Shown: positions 9,749-17,707 of the stretch, one piece after another | How positions within the stretch are numbered: position 1 is the first letter of the stretch | Layout: each line of letters begins with the position of its first letter | Assembly (NCBI GenBank): GCA_009693575.1 | Contig: SHWZ01000014.1 | Location: 1 to 49,516 of the forward strand | Length of the DNA stretch: 49,516 bases | Direction of reading: 5' to 3' | Source: Flavobacteriaceae bacterium | GTDB lineage: Bacteria > Bacteroidota > Bacteroidia > UKL13-3 | Notes under the pieces: model-generated | What the model saw: the letters and a program-made list of their open reading frames with translations, nothing else | Told to the model about the DNA's origin: nothing | Databases searched by the model: none | Made by a program: the position numbers and the translations under genes

Positions 9749-9780
9749 CAAAGATATTGGGGCAGGGGCAGTGCAACAAA
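9749..9780 (-). promoter_or_regulatory. Promoter for lipA
   Basis: On the minus strand TTTG (9780-9777), a 20-nt spacer and TATCTTTG (9756-9749) match the Bacteroidota -33/-7 consensus. Only 12 nt separate the -7 box from the lipA ATG, so the mRNA leader would be very short. Confidence 0.65.
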
Positions 9781-9908
9781 ATAAGAGGGCTTCATTCTTT
9801 TAGGGAAGCCATCGCTCGAATTGATAGCATTCCTTAATCTTAATACTCAGTCCCGTTAATACTTTTGCCCAATAAATACTCAGCCTCATTATAAAGACCC
9901 CAATAATC

Positions 9909-10352
9909 ATGTCTCGAACCCTACCCACCATGCCAACCTCTACCATCACCTACCTTGGAGATCTGCGTACCGAGATGACCCACCTATCATCAAAAACAAA
10001 AGTGCTGACCGATGCCCCCACGGACAACCACGGCAGGGGCGAAGCCTTCAGCCCCACCGACCTGGTGGCCTCGGCCTTGGGCAGTTGCATGATTACGCTG
10101 ATGGGCATAGCTGCCAACACGCATTTCATAGATGGGCTGGAGGGCCTGAAGATGGAAATAACAAAAGTGATGGGCACGGAACCCCGGCGAATTATTGGGG
10201 TGCATGCAACTATTTGGATGCCTCGTGAGTTCGACGAAAAAGAACGTGCAATATTGGAACGGGCAGCCCTCACCTGCCCAGTGGCCAAAAGCCTTCACCC
10301 CGATATTGAACAGAAAATCCGATTCGAATACCCCAGTACGGGCGATTCATGA
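9909..10352 (+). CDS. OsmC/Ohr family protein
   Basis: A 147-residue OsmC-fold protein with the two conserved redox cysteines, C60 in ALGSCM and C123 in LTCPVAKSL. By family knowledge these reduce organic or fatty-acid hydroperoxides with dithiol help. The sequence groups with the YhfA/OsmC-like branch rather than classic Ohr, though subfamily is uncertain by eye. ATGs at 9909 and 9930 are both possible. The second gives MPTSTITYLGDL, nearer the usual family start. A TACTTTTG box at 9860-9867 is a likely -7 element. The last residues and the stop codon lie inside a palindromic repeat (10336-10363), so the natural C-terminus may have been replaced. Confidence 0.88.
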   Translation: MSRTLPTMPTSTITYLGDLRTEMTHLSSKTKVLTDAPTDNHGRGEAFSPTDLVASALGSCMITLMGIAANTHFIDGLEGLKMEITKVMGTEPRRIIGVHATIWMPREFDEKERAILERAALTCPVAKSLHPDIEQKIRFEYPSTGDS

Positions 10353-10374
10353 ATCGCCCGTACATGAATCGCCC
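10336..10374. repeat. Perfect 28-bp palindrome plus half copy (REP-like), overlapping a stop codon
   Basis: The core GGGCGATTCATGAATCGCCC is extended by GTAC on both ends to a perfect 28-bp palindrome (10336-10363). The half unit ATGAATCGCCC repeats at 10364-10374. The first arm covers the end of the OsmC-family gene and supplies its TGA stop. This looks like a short REP/MITE element. Confidence 0.75.
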
Positions 10375-10399
10375 CAACTACAAACAACTATAAACTAAC

Positions 10400-11167
10400 A
10401 TGAAACTATCCCAAACCCTTGCCCTACTTGCTTTGCCCATTTCACTCATTTTACCAAACACAACCCAAGCCCAAGAGAAGCCCAAGGCCATTACCCATGA
10501 AGTTGGGGTTGACTTGTATCCTTTGCTTAAAAGTGTGTTTCAACAAAATGGCGGGGGGGGCGGCAGCCAAAACATTCCATCACTGGTGTATCGCCTGCAT
10601 GTGAAGGAAAAAATGGCCTATCGGCTTCGGTTGGATATGGATAATAATTATACTGCCGCATATAAATCAATCAACACAACAAGCACTACAAACTCCACTT
10701 ACGAATCGAAGCCTGCTTGGAACAGGACTTTGAATGCGAAAATTGGTTGGCAAATGAACAAAAAAGCAGGCAAGGTGATGATGTATGCAGGCATTGATGC
10801 CATTTTAGGTATGATGGATTCGCATTCTGGCTATGCTTCCACAATAGTCCAATTCCCAGGCCTCAATGAAACAATAACTTTTAACCAGACTGAGACCAAA
10901 AACATAACTACAAGCCTTGGTGGAAGTTTGTTTTTTGGCGTTGGCACTAAACTTAGCAAACATATTGGCCTAAGCTATGAGGCCTCCTTCGATTATACTC
11001 ATCTGCAATTGAAAGGCAATATGATACAGGAATACAGCTATATTCGAAAAACGAACGGAGTAGTGACGTCCAAAAATTTAAGCAAAAATGAAAACCCCAT
11101 CGATACCTATCAACGAAACACTAAAGTGATTCCTTTAGGCATATTGATGCTGAGCTATAGGCTGTAG
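10400..11167 (+). CDS. Predicted outer-membrane beta-barrel protein, function unknown
   Basis: A 255-residue protein with a clear signal peptide (MKLSQTLALLALPISLILPN, cleavage near TQAQ). An all-beta pattern of alternating polar and apolar residues ends in an aromatic/Leu strand (GILMLSYRL), typical of small outer-membrane barrels. I recognise no named family. An 8-G run at 10553-10560 within codons near residue 52-54 encodes a Gly-rich stretch and is a candidate slippage site. Upstream is a palindrome and an ACTATAAACTAAC low-complexity spacer. Confidence 0.7.
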   Translation: MKLSQTLALLALPISLILPNTTQAQEKPKAITHEVGVDLYPLLKSVFQQNGGGGGSQNIPSLVYRLHVKEKMAYRLRLDMDNNYTAAYKSINTTSTTNSTYESKPAWNRTLNAKIGWQMNKKAGKVMMYAGIDAILGMMDSHSGYASTIVQFPGLNETITFNQTETKNITTSLGGSLFFGVGTKLSKHIGLSYEASFDYTHLQLKGNMIQEYSYIRKTNGVVTSKNLSKNENPIDTYQRNTKVIPLGILMLSYRL

Positions 11168-11456
11168 GGGTTTGGCCCTTCGCCTTCATTCAGGATGATA
11201 TTAGTTATTTTTGCCTGTGGTATTGTGTTATCACCAGCCCATATTTGTCTACCTTGCCAAGAGTAGCAAAAATTAGCACATTTGGGGGATACCTAATTGG
11301 GTTGGTTTTGCTGTGATTTGCATCGCCAAAAATTCATTCTTGAACACCAGTGGCAACCCATATTCAACATTCTGTTGGCTGCTAGATCTTGCTAAGTTCT
11401 CTATAGTTTCATTTCTCTTGGCATGGCATTGGCTACTTTTGCCCCATCAAACAACC
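11168..11456. other. Intergenic region without recognised gene
   Basis: About 290 bases. A TATTTTTG box near 11204 resembles a -7 element but lies about 245 nt before the next chosen start. An in-frame ATG at 11313 exists, but the peptide from it to 11457 looks non-coding. Confidence 0.4.
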
Positions 11457-12431
11457 ATGAGACTTTCCTTCAAACTAGTTATCCTTTACTTTCACCTGCT
11501 TGCTTTTCGCGGGCAAGCACAGCTCGATTCGGCTAGGCTCGATAGCCTACAGAGTCTCGAGTTTCACATACAGGGGCAGGCCATGGTTATGCTAAACGAT
11601 AAGGATGAAAGAGCCCGAATCAGTAGTACCTATTTTATGGTGAAGAATCTGGTAGCAGCATTCAAAATCAAGGGTTCATACTATTACCCATTCGATTCGG
11701 TGAAGTCATTAAGTATATTATATCCAGAGGACAAAACTTTCCGCATTATCACCTGGCACTTGGTGCTGAACGATGGTACGAACAGACAGTATGGTGTAAT
11801 CCAAATGAATCCTGATTTTTTTAACCTAAAAAAGCAACAGCCCAAGCTATACTACCCGTTGATAGACCGCAGCGATAGTGTCTCTGACCCTTTGCACACG
11901 GTGTGTGATGCTGAGAAATGGTGGGGAGGGCATTACTACAAAATAATTACCACTAAAGTAAAGAAGAAAAAATATTATACGCTCCTCGGCATGGATGGAT
12001 ACAGCATGATGGGTAACCGAAAAGTGATAGATGTATTGTGGTTTGATGCAGAAGGCATTCCACATTTTGGGGCTCTCATTTTCGACAACAACACACCCCA
12101 GCGGAAAGTAGAGAAAACGATAGTAGAAGGCTACCATCCTGAAGTGCTGATACACGAAGAAAAGAATACTGAAAAGGAAAACCGTGAGAAGCGGGTGATA
12201 TTTCTTTACGACAACGATGCCACCATGACCATGCGATACCTGTCCGAAGAAAAGACCATCATTTTCGACAACCTGATACCCAAGGATGGCAAATCATTTG
12301 AGCTAAAACACATGTACGTACCCGATGGTACTTTCGACTACTATGTATGGGAGAAAGACCGCTGGAAACTGCACCGCTTCTACAATGCCGACAAAACCCC
12401 AACCATAGGAGAGCCTGGTAAGGCGAATTGA
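11457..12431 (+). CDS. Secreted protein of unknown function
   Basis: A 324-residue protein. I prefer the ATG at 11457 because it opens a signal peptide (MRLSFKLVILYFHLLAF, then RGQAQ), whereas the extension from 11313 has no protein-like features. The mature part has mixed alpha/beta character and repeated aromatic strands (KKKYYTLLGMDGYSMM, DGTFDYYVWEKDRW). It suggests a periplasmic or surface lipocalin- or barrel-like domain also found in other Bacteroidota hypothetical proteins. No catalytic motif is visible. It precedes gldC on the same strand, separated by a low-complexity tract. Confidence 0.7.
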   Translation: MRLSFKLVILYFHLLAFRGQAQLDSARLDSLQSLEFHIQGQAMVMLNDKDERARISSTYFMVKNLVAAFKIKGSYYYPFDSVKSLSILYPEDKTFRIITWHLVLNDGTNRQYGVIQMNPDFFNLKKQQPKLYYPLIDRSDSVSDPLHTVCDAEKWWGGHYYKIITTKVKKKKYYTLLGMDGYSMMGNRKVIDVLWFDAEGIPHFGALIFDNNTPQRKVEKTIVEGYHPEVLIHEEKNTEKENREKRVIFLYDNDATMTMRYLSEEKTIIFDNLIPKDGKSFELKHMYVPDGTFDYYVWEKDRWKLHRFYNADKTPTIGEPGKAN

Positions 12432-12435
12432 TTTT

Positions 12436-12518
12436 GGAGTGTAAAAGTAAATTAGTAAAATGATAATGCTCTATAATCAAACTATAATCTTGTCAAGGAC
12501 AATTCCTAATTCCTAATT
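12436..12518. repeat. Heptamer-phased low-complexity tract ending in AATTCCTAATTCCTAATT
   Basis: GTAAAAG TAAATTA units and two CTATAATC-like words lead to AATTCCTAATTCCTAATT (12501-12518). This is the exact reverse complement of 44601-44618, and both copies are phased by seven bases. Confidence 0.6.
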
Positions 12519-12530
12519 TTATATTTAGAC

Positions 12531-12908
12531 ATGCCCAAAACCTCCGACATCAGCATCAAAGTACACTTAGACGAAAACAATGTTCCCGAACGCATGGAAT
12601 GGCGGGCCGATGATGCCCCTGGCTCCGAATTGAAAGATGCCCAAGGCATGCTGCTATCGCTGTGGGACAGCAAGGAACAGAACGCACTTCGCATAGATAT
12701 ATGGACCAAAGACATGCGGGTGGACGAGATGAATTTTTTCTTTTTTCAAACCATCATGACGATGGCCGATACCTACGAAAACGCTACTCAAAACGTGGAG
12801 CTTTCCCGCAAGATGAGAGGCTTTGGCGAGTACTTTGCCGAGAAAGCCGAAGTGTTCAAAGACGGCGGTCACAGCCATAAACATGGCGATCACGACCACA
12901 AGCACTAA
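12531..12908 (+). CDS. gldC: Gliding motility protein GldC
   Basis: A 125-residue protein matching GldC: start MPKTSDISIKVHLDENNVPE, core WRADDAP, LLSLWD and WTKDMRVDEMN, and a His/Asp-rich tail. GldC is a small cytoplasmic protein associated with GldB in Flavobacterium gliding and T9SS. It aids gliding, although its mechanism is not well defined. gldB is not adjacent here. The His-rich C-terminus (HSHKHGDHDHKH) could bind metal but is also common as a family tail. The stop codon overlaps the converging purK stop by three bases. Confidence 0.92.
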   Translation: MPKTSDISIKVHLDENNVPERMEWRADDAPGSELKDAQGMLLSLWDSKEQNALRIDIWTKDMRVDEMNFFFFQTIMTMADTYENATQNVELSRKMRGFGEYFAEKAEVFKDGGHSHKHGDHDHKH

Positions 12909-14050
12909 GCTGCCTGAATCGCCAACAAGACTTTCACTTCATTCGTCTTTTTCAAGACTTCCTCAACCGTTTCAGCCATCACAGTGATGTGACCCAGTTT
13001 TCTGCCCGGTCGGGTTTCAGTTTTGCCATAAAGATGAATATAAATCCCCGGCATACCAAGCAGTGTTCCAAGGTTTGCAAGTTGGTATTTGCCTGTCAGG
13101 CCTTCGGGGCCGATGATGTTAATCATGGTAGCAGGAGATATACTGGTGGTATCACCCAATGGCCAGCCACAAAGGATGCGAATTAGTTGTTCATACTGGC
13201 TGGTTACGCAGCTTTCGATGGTGTGGTGGCCACTGTTGTGCGGACGAGGAGCGGTTTCATTCACCCACAGTTTTCCATTTTTATCCAAGAATAATTCGAT
13301 GGCAAATAGTCCGGGGCTGCCAAGAGCCTTAGCCACCGAAATCGCAATTTGTTCAGCTTCTTTCAATATACTTTTAGGGATACGGGCGGGGCAAAGGAGT
13401 GTGTCCACCAAGTTGAGTTTAGGATCAAAAACCATTTCTACTACTGGAAAGCATTTGGCTTTTCCAAGCCTGTCAACTCCAACGATGACGCTCAATTCCT
13501 TTTCGCATTCCACAAAATGTTCGAGAACGAAAGAACCAGCCATTGGGCTATCTCCGGCTTTACAAATCCGAACACCCTTTCCATCGTAGCCGCCTTTGCA
13601 GGTTTTGGCCACAAAGGTTTGTGGATTGCCTAGTTCATGGAGTGCACTTGCCCAATCATCTGCTTTTTTAACGAGTCTGAAATCGGGACTAGTTATATTA
13701 TTTTTTTGGTAAAAGAGTTTCTGCAAACCTTTGTCCTGAATGATTTGCAGCACACTTGCTGATGGAATAATCTCTTTGCCCTCACTTTCTAATTTCTGCA
13801 ATGCATTTAAGCTGATATGTTCAATTTCGTATGTCAGTATGTCACTCTCTAAAGCCAAAGTGCGAATGGCCAATTCATCCTGTAAGCTGCCATGTATATG
13901 ATTTCGGGCAAGGTGTCGGGCGGGTGCGTCTTCGTTATCAAGTGTATTGAAATGCAAGTCATACCTGAATCCTTCTTCCATCAACATGCAGCCAAGTTGC
14001 CCGCCGCCTATGATACCGATTCGTAATTGATTTGGGAGGCTTTGAACCAT
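12905..14050 (-). CDS. purK: 5-(carboxyamino)imidazole ribonucleotide synthase
   Basis: A 381-residue ATP-grasp enzyme of de novo purine synthesis. It makes N5-CAIR from AIR, bicarbonate and ATP. The N-terminal dinucleotide-like fold starts IGIIGGGQLGCMLMEEG (residues about 12-28). The ATP-grasp core contains KTCKGGYDGKGVRI and the metal/ATP-binding segment WVNETAPRPHNSGHHTIE. The length is normal. purE, usually adjacent, is not in the window. It converges on gldC with a 3-nt overlap, and on the other side it is divergent from the HYC_CC_PP-type gene. Confidence 0.96.
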   Translation of the reverse strand: MVQSLPNQLRIGIIGGGQLGCMLMEEGFRYDLHFNTLDNEDAPARHLARNHIHGSLQDELAIRTLALESDILTYEIEHISLNALQKLESEGKEIIPSASVLQIIQDKGLQKLFYQKNNITSPDFRLVKKADDWASALHELGNPQTFVAKTCKGGYDGKGVRICKAGDSPMAGSFVLEHFVECEKELSVIVGVDRLGKAKCFPVVEMVFDPKLNLVDTLLCPARIPKSILKEAEQIAISVAKALGSPGLFAIELFLDKNGKLWVNETAPRPHNSGHHTIESCVTSQYEQLIRILCGWPLGDTTSISPATMINIIGPEGLTGKYQLANLGTLLGMPGIYIHLYGKTETRPGRKLGHITVMAETVEEVLKKTNEVKVLLAIQAA

Positions 14051-14094
14051 GCCGCAAAAATGAAGGTTGCCTAACCTTTTTCATAAATTATTTT

Positions 14095-14123
14095 TTGAGG
14101 AACGGTTTTCGCAGTTAATTTTG
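14095..14123 (+). promoter_or_regulatory. Promoter directly before a TTG start
   Basis: TTG (14095-14097), an 18-nt spacer and TAATTTTG (14116-14123). The next gene's only possible start (TTG at 14131) is 7 nt away, so the transcript would be leaderless or nearly so. Confidence 0.55.
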
Positions 14124-14130
14124 TACTCCC

Positions 14131-14511
14131 TTGAAAAGAATCCTACTCATCGTAAGTCTATTTGCATACCTGCTTAGCACAGTGGGAATAGATGTGCAGA
14201 TACACTACTGTGACGGAGAACTTAGTCAGGTAACTTTTGTAGGTTCAGATGCCAATTGCGGCTGCGAAGATGAGGACGATGACTGCTGCGAGAACGAGCA
14301 TTACCATTTCAAAAACCAAACAGAACACAAGACCGCAAGTGAAGCTTTTTCGCTTAGCAAGCCGATGAAATCTGTGGCTGCCAATAGAAGTCATTTTGTA
14401 GCTGCGGTCAAAATTCCTTCGTCTAAATCAACCACTTTTGATAGTGATAAGGGGCTACCGGGATGCTATAAACTACGAAGACATTTGGTGCTATGCAAGT
14501 TTACTTGTTGA
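14131..14511 (+). CDS. HYC_CC_PP-type small exported protein
   Basis: A 126-residue protein with a signal peptide (KRILLIVSLFAYLLSTVGI). It then carries the HYC triplet at 25-27, Cys 43/45, and the CC pair at 52-53 followed by ENEHYHF. This matches the HYC_CC_PP family, small periplasmic proteins often found near heavy-metal efflux genes in Bacteroidota. The start must be TTG at 14131, because an in-frame stop (TAA) lies at 14116 and no other start codon falls between. The usual C-terminal Pro-Pro signature is not visible. The tail GCYKLRRHLVLCKFTC looks foreign, so the 3' end may be altered. A hairpin repeat lies 20 bases downstream. It pairs naturally with the neighbouring Cys-rich gene as a possible metal or redox function (inference). 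Confidence 0.72.
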   Translation: MKRILLIVSLFAYLLSTVGIDVQIHYCDGELSQVTFVGSDANCGCEDEDDDCCENEHYHFKNQTEHKTASEAFSLSKPMKSVAANRSHFVAAVKIPSSKSTTFDSDKGLPGCYKLRRHLVLCKFTC

Positions 14512-14530
14512 AAATTATCTAACCTGCTTG

Positions 14531-14552
14531 TTGTTGGTCCGGCGACCAACAA
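14531..14552. repeat. Palindromic hairpin repeat
   Basis: TTGTTGGTC and GACCAACAA pair perfectly around a CGGC loop. It sits 20 bases after the HYC_CC_PP-type gene without a following T-run, so it resembles a REP-like unit more than a terminator. Confidence 0.6.
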
Positions 14553-14706
14553 TGGCTTAGCTCTCCTACCATTTACTATATATTCTAGTTGATTGGCTTT
14601 TTCGCCAACTACTTTTATCAGACAATGACACGGCTTGTCTTCAAATCTCAATTCGCAGCATCCGTGTAGGCTGCAACAAAAACATTAACAAACAAAAATA
14701 ATTAAA

Positions 14707-15132
14707 ATGAAAAAATCAATAATCATCGGCATCGCTATAGTAGCCATTGCCGGTATCGCTTACGCCTTTTGTGGTGGAAGCAGTTGCTGCAAAAACGACA
14801 AATCTTGCAAAACCAAGGAAAAGACTGCTCAGACCACAGCATCAAGTTGCAATGAAACTTGTAACAATTCCACTTCTTGTTCATGTGACAACTGCTCGGG
14901 CGAGTGCAAAGCTGCTTGCAATGATGCAGGAAAATGCGTTTGTGGCGAAGGCAAACAGGGAACAGCCGCAGCCTCGGCAGTAGCAGCAGGTATGGCAATG
15001 GCCGGTAGTAGCAAAGCTGGTGCAGGAAGCTGCTCGGGTGGATGCAATGCTAATGAGCCATGCTCCTGTGCCGATTGCTCGGGCGAGTGCAAAGCTGCTT
15101 GCAATGATGCAGGAAAATGCGTTTGTAAATAA
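14707..15132 (+). CDS. Exported Cys-rich protein with four C-x3-C-x5-C-x-C motifs (metallothionein-like by composition)
   Basis: A 141-residue protein with 22 cysteines. Residues 1-20 form a signal or anchor segment ending IAYA, with an AxA-type cleavage site before F21-C22. No classical lipobox is present. A first Cys cluster lies at 22-34. The rest consists of two modules (48-79 and 109-140) joined by an Ala/Gly-rich linker (80-107). Each module holds two copies of C-x3-C-x5-C-x-C separated by x2-C-x3, so four copies start at C48, C67, C109 and C128. Spacing between modules is identical, and residues 63-79 and 124-140 are identical down to the DNA. I recognise no Pfam-level family. Composition and spacing suggest soft-metal binding or a disulfide-rich surface domain. 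The ATG at 14707 is clear, and a strong terminator follows. Confidence 0.8.
   Translation: MKKSIIIGIAIVAIAGIAYAFCGGSSCCKNDKSCKTKEKTAQTTASSCNETCNNSTSCSCDNCSGECKAACNDAGKCVCGEGKQGTAAASAVAAGMAMAGSSKAGAGSCSGGCNANEPCSCADCSGECKAACNDAGKCVCK
14893..15126 (+). repeat. 51-bp exact direct repeat inside the Cys-rich gene
   Basis: Bases 14893-14943 and 15076-15126 are identical (17 codons; period 183 nt, 61 codons). Flanking module sequence is diverged, pointing to recent duplication or gene conversion of this part only. Confidence 0.9.
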
Positions 15133-15141
15133 TTGCTAATC

Positions 15142-15181
15142 AAAAAAGGGTGCAGGCGGGAAACCGTCTGCACCCTTTTTT
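15142..15181 (+). terminator. Rho-independent terminator
   Basis: GGGTGCAGGCGG pairs with CCGTCTGCACCC (one G-T pair) around a GAAA tetraloop, with an A-run before and T6 after, ending the Cys-rich gene's transcript. Confidence 0.92.
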
Positions 15182-15336
15182 ATTTTCCTAATTAGACAAA
15201 GCAGCCTTCACCCTTTTTGGATTCGCAGAAAGAGTTAAAGAATTCAGAACGAAATTGGAATATATTATTACCGTGTTGTTTCATTTACTTTTTGTGAGGT
15301 GTTGCAACCAAGCCCCAAACTAATCCAATTTTTATT

Positions 15337-17004
15337 ATGAACAAGAAATTATTCACCCTCGCAATCATGCTGGCCTTTGCCTGTCAGCTCTATTCTCAAC
15401 ATGAAAAAACAGTGAAGGCCACTGTGAAAAAGGCCGTAGTCTATTTGCAAGGAGCTCAGCTTTATAGCAGTGAAACCTTGAACCTGAACGCAGGTAGAAC
15501 CGATATAATCTTTGATGGCGTGTCGTCAGTTTTGCAAGAAAGTGGCATACAGGCTAGCGGCAAAGGGAATTTCATAATCACAGAGACACGATTCATTCAT
15601 AAATTTAAGGAATTGACAACCCCTAAGATTGAAGGAAAATATGTCCGCCAAATAGAACAAGTGCAGGACTCAATCGACGACATAGATTACTTACTTATGG
15701 GCACCCGCAACCGAAATTCAACTTTAGAAACAGAGAAAAAGATGCTACTAGGCAACCGAATTATTACGGGTCAATCACAGAAGGATTCACTTCCCCTTTT
15801 GCGTGATGGCATGAACTTTTTGCGTGAACGCCTAAACAATATTTATGCAGAGCAATTGAAAATTTCTCGGGAGGAAAGGAGGTTGAACAAACAGAAAACA
15901 AAACTTGAAATACGCAAACAGGAACTTGAACTTTTACTGGAAGGTCGTTCATCCGAACCAAAAAGTGCTGAAGCAATCAATCAGGTGGTGGTGACGGTTT
16001 TTGCAGATGCGGCTACGCAGGCCACCATAAGTATCACCTACTTTGTGGCTAATGCAGGCTGGGTGCCTTATTACGAACTACATGGTGAACCGGCGGATGG
16101 TTCCATTAAGTTGAAACACATGGCTTCTATATTTCAAAAATCATTGGTGGACTGGAAGGATGCAAGCATAACCCTATCAACAGCTACACCTAATGGATTC
16201 AGCTACAAACCTGAACTCAGTAATTGGTATGTTGGGTTCTATCAGGCACAGATATATAAAAAAGACAAAGCACAAAAAATGTATAGTGGAGCACCCAAGG
16301 CTGCCGAAACCAATGGATATGCAATGACAGATGATGTAAAAGCAGAAGTGGCAGAAGACATGTCAAACTTTGCGGTGGCCACACAGAACATGATACTGAC
16401 AGAATATGAACTAAAAATAAAATACAATATTCCAAGTGACGACCAACATCACTATGTATCTATCCAAACCAAGGATTTACCTGCTAGTTATTACTATTCA
16501 GTAGTGCCAAAATTGGACAAAAAGGCCTACCTGATGGCAAGGGTTACCGGATGGGAAGACCTGAACCTCATACCCGGAAAGGCCAAGATATTCTATGATG
16601 GAAACCTTGCCGGAAATACAAGCATCAACCCCGATGCCACAACCGATACCCTGTTGCTTAACATGGGTCGCGATAATAGCTTGGTGATACAAAAACGCAA
16701 GCTGAAAGATGAATGTTCGGAAAAGGTGATACATGATGAGCATGTGAAAAAGTTGTATTATGAAATTGTGGTTCGCAACACCAAAAATATACCTATCTAT
16801 GTAACCATTGAAGACCAAATACCCTTGGTACAAGTTGGCCAAACAGGGATTAAGGTGGAACTCAAAGAAAGCTCGAATGCCGACTACTCGGAGATAGATG
16901 GCAAACTTACTTGGAACGTAAAAATAGGTGTGAAAGACAGCAAGAAAGTGACCTTTGGCTTTCAGGTGACTAGCCCTAGAAATCAAATAGTTTCGGGGCT
17001 GTGA
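15337..17004 (+). CDS. DUF4139 domain protein, mucoidy inhibitor A-like
   Basis: A 555-residue exported protein. The signal peptide is MNKKLFTLAIMLAFACQLYSQ. A DUF4140-type N-terminal domain follows (ATVKKAVVYLQGAQLYSSETL). A coiled-coil rich in Lys/Glu/Arg covers about 170-205 (EEKR/NKQKTKLEIRKQELEL region). DUF4139 covers about 215-550 (YFVANAGWVPYYELHGE, LVDWKDASITLSTATP, and the C-terminal KVTFGFQVTSPR). The family is related to Streptomyces/Pseudomonas MuiA-type proteins. Its biochemical role is not settled. It stands alone between two terminators, so it is probably monocistronic. Confidence 0.88.
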   Translation: MNKKLFTLAIMLAFACQLYSQHEKTVKATVKKAVVYLQGAQLYSSETLNLNAGRTDIIFDGVSSVLQESGIQASGKGNFIITETRFIHKFKELTTPKIEGKYVRQIEQVQDSIDDIDYLLMGTRNRNSTLETEKKMLLGNRIITGQSQKDSLPLLRDGMNFLRERLNNIYAEQLKISREERRLNKQKTKLEIRKQELELLLEGRSSEPKSAEAINQVVVTVFADAATQATISITYFVANAGWVPYYELHGEPADGSIKLKHMASIFQKSLVDWKDASITLSTATPNGFSYKPELSNWYVGFYQAQIYKKDKAQKMYSGAPKAAETNGYAMTDDVKAEVAEDMSNFAVATQNMILTEYELKIKYNIPSDDQHHYVSIQTKDLPASYYYSVVPKLDKKAYLMARVTGWEDLNLIPGKAKIFYDGNLAGNTSINPDATTDTLLLNMGRDNSLVIQKRKLKDECSEKVIHDEHVKKLYYEIVVRNTKNIPIYVTIEDQIPLVQVGQTGIKVELKESSNADYSEIDGKLTWNVKIGVKDSKKVTFGFQVTSPRNQIVSGL

Positions 17005-17074
17005 GCGTTAACATGGATTCCAGATTTAAGTCTTACAAAATTTTAGTACCTGCTTTTGCCAATCTTCAAAAAAC

Positions 17075-17113
17075 AAAAAAGCCCACTGACACTTTATGTC
17101 TTTGGGCTTTTTT
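17075..17113 (+). terminator. Rho-independent terminator after the DUF4139 gene
   Basis: AAAAAAGCCCA and TGGGCTTTTTT flank an imperfect inner stem (TGACA / TGTC). It insulates the ribosomal operon from read-through. Confidence 0.8.
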
Positions 17114-17186
17114 GTTGGGAAGGCAAATTAATACGGATGTGATTCCGTTCCAGAAACTTCAGTCCACAAAGTTCGAAGTTAATAAT

Positions 17187-17226
17187 CCCCCCACATCCCC
17201 ACCCACCCTTATCAAATCACAAAAAA
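17187..17226. repeat. C-rich heptamer-like tract upstream of the str operon
   Basis: Words CCCCCAC ATCCCCA are followed by related seven-base words up to ATCACAA, immediately before the rpsL promoter. The phasing is weaker than in the other tracts. Confidence 0.35.
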
Positions 17227-17241
17227 ATTATTCACCACCGA

Positions 17242-17271
17242 TTGATTTTATAGGCAGTTGACCTACTTTTG
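17242..17271 (+). promoter_or_regulatory. Promoter of the str-S10 ribosomal operon
   Basis: TTG at 17242-17244, a 19-nt spacer, and TACTTTTG at 17264-17271, leaving about 25-30 nt before the rpsL ATG. No other comparable promoter was seen between rpsL and rpsC, so the genes are probably co-transcribed. Confidence 0.65.
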
Positions 17272-17301
17272 CAGTCCGTTTTTCAAAAAGACTGTACTTA
17301 A

Positions 17302-17691
17302 ATGCCAACTATCCAGCAACTTGTACGCAAGGGCCGTACCCACAAATCTGACAAGTCAAAGTCTCCTGCTTTAGACTCTTGTCCACAACGCAGGGGTGTT
17401 TGTACCCGTGTTTATACCACCACGCCAAAGAAACCAAACTCAGCCCTCCGCAAGGTTGCTAGGGTGAGGCTCACCAATGGCAACGAAGTCAACGCATACA
17501 TCCCTGGAGAAGGACATAATCTTCAAGAGCACAGTATCGTATTGGTTCGTGGCGGTAGAGTGAAAGACCTTCCAGGTGTGCGATACCACATTGTTCGTGG
17601 GGCATTGGATACAGCCGGTGTGGAAAAACGCCGTCAACGCCGCTCGAAATACGGAGCCAAAAGACCTAAAGAAGCCGTAGCCAAAAAATAA
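17302..17691 (+). CDS. rpsL: 30S ribosomal protein S12
   Basis: A 129-residue S12, first gene of the str operon. The decoding-centre loop [14 protein letters not shown] and the loop [13 protein letters not shown] are intact, with the wild-type lysines where streptomycin-resistance changes usually arise. The C-terminus has the common Bacteroidota Lys/Ala-rich extension. rpsG starts 17 nt downstream. Confidence 0.98.
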   Translation: MPTIQQLVRKGRTHKSDKSKSPALDSCPQRRGVCTRVYTTTPKKPNSALRKVARVRLTNGNEVNAYIPGEGHNLQEHSIVLVRGGRVKDLPGVRYHIVRGALDTAGVEKRRQRRSKYGAKRPKEAVAKK

Positions 17692-17707
17692 CAAATAGAA
17701 GACGACA

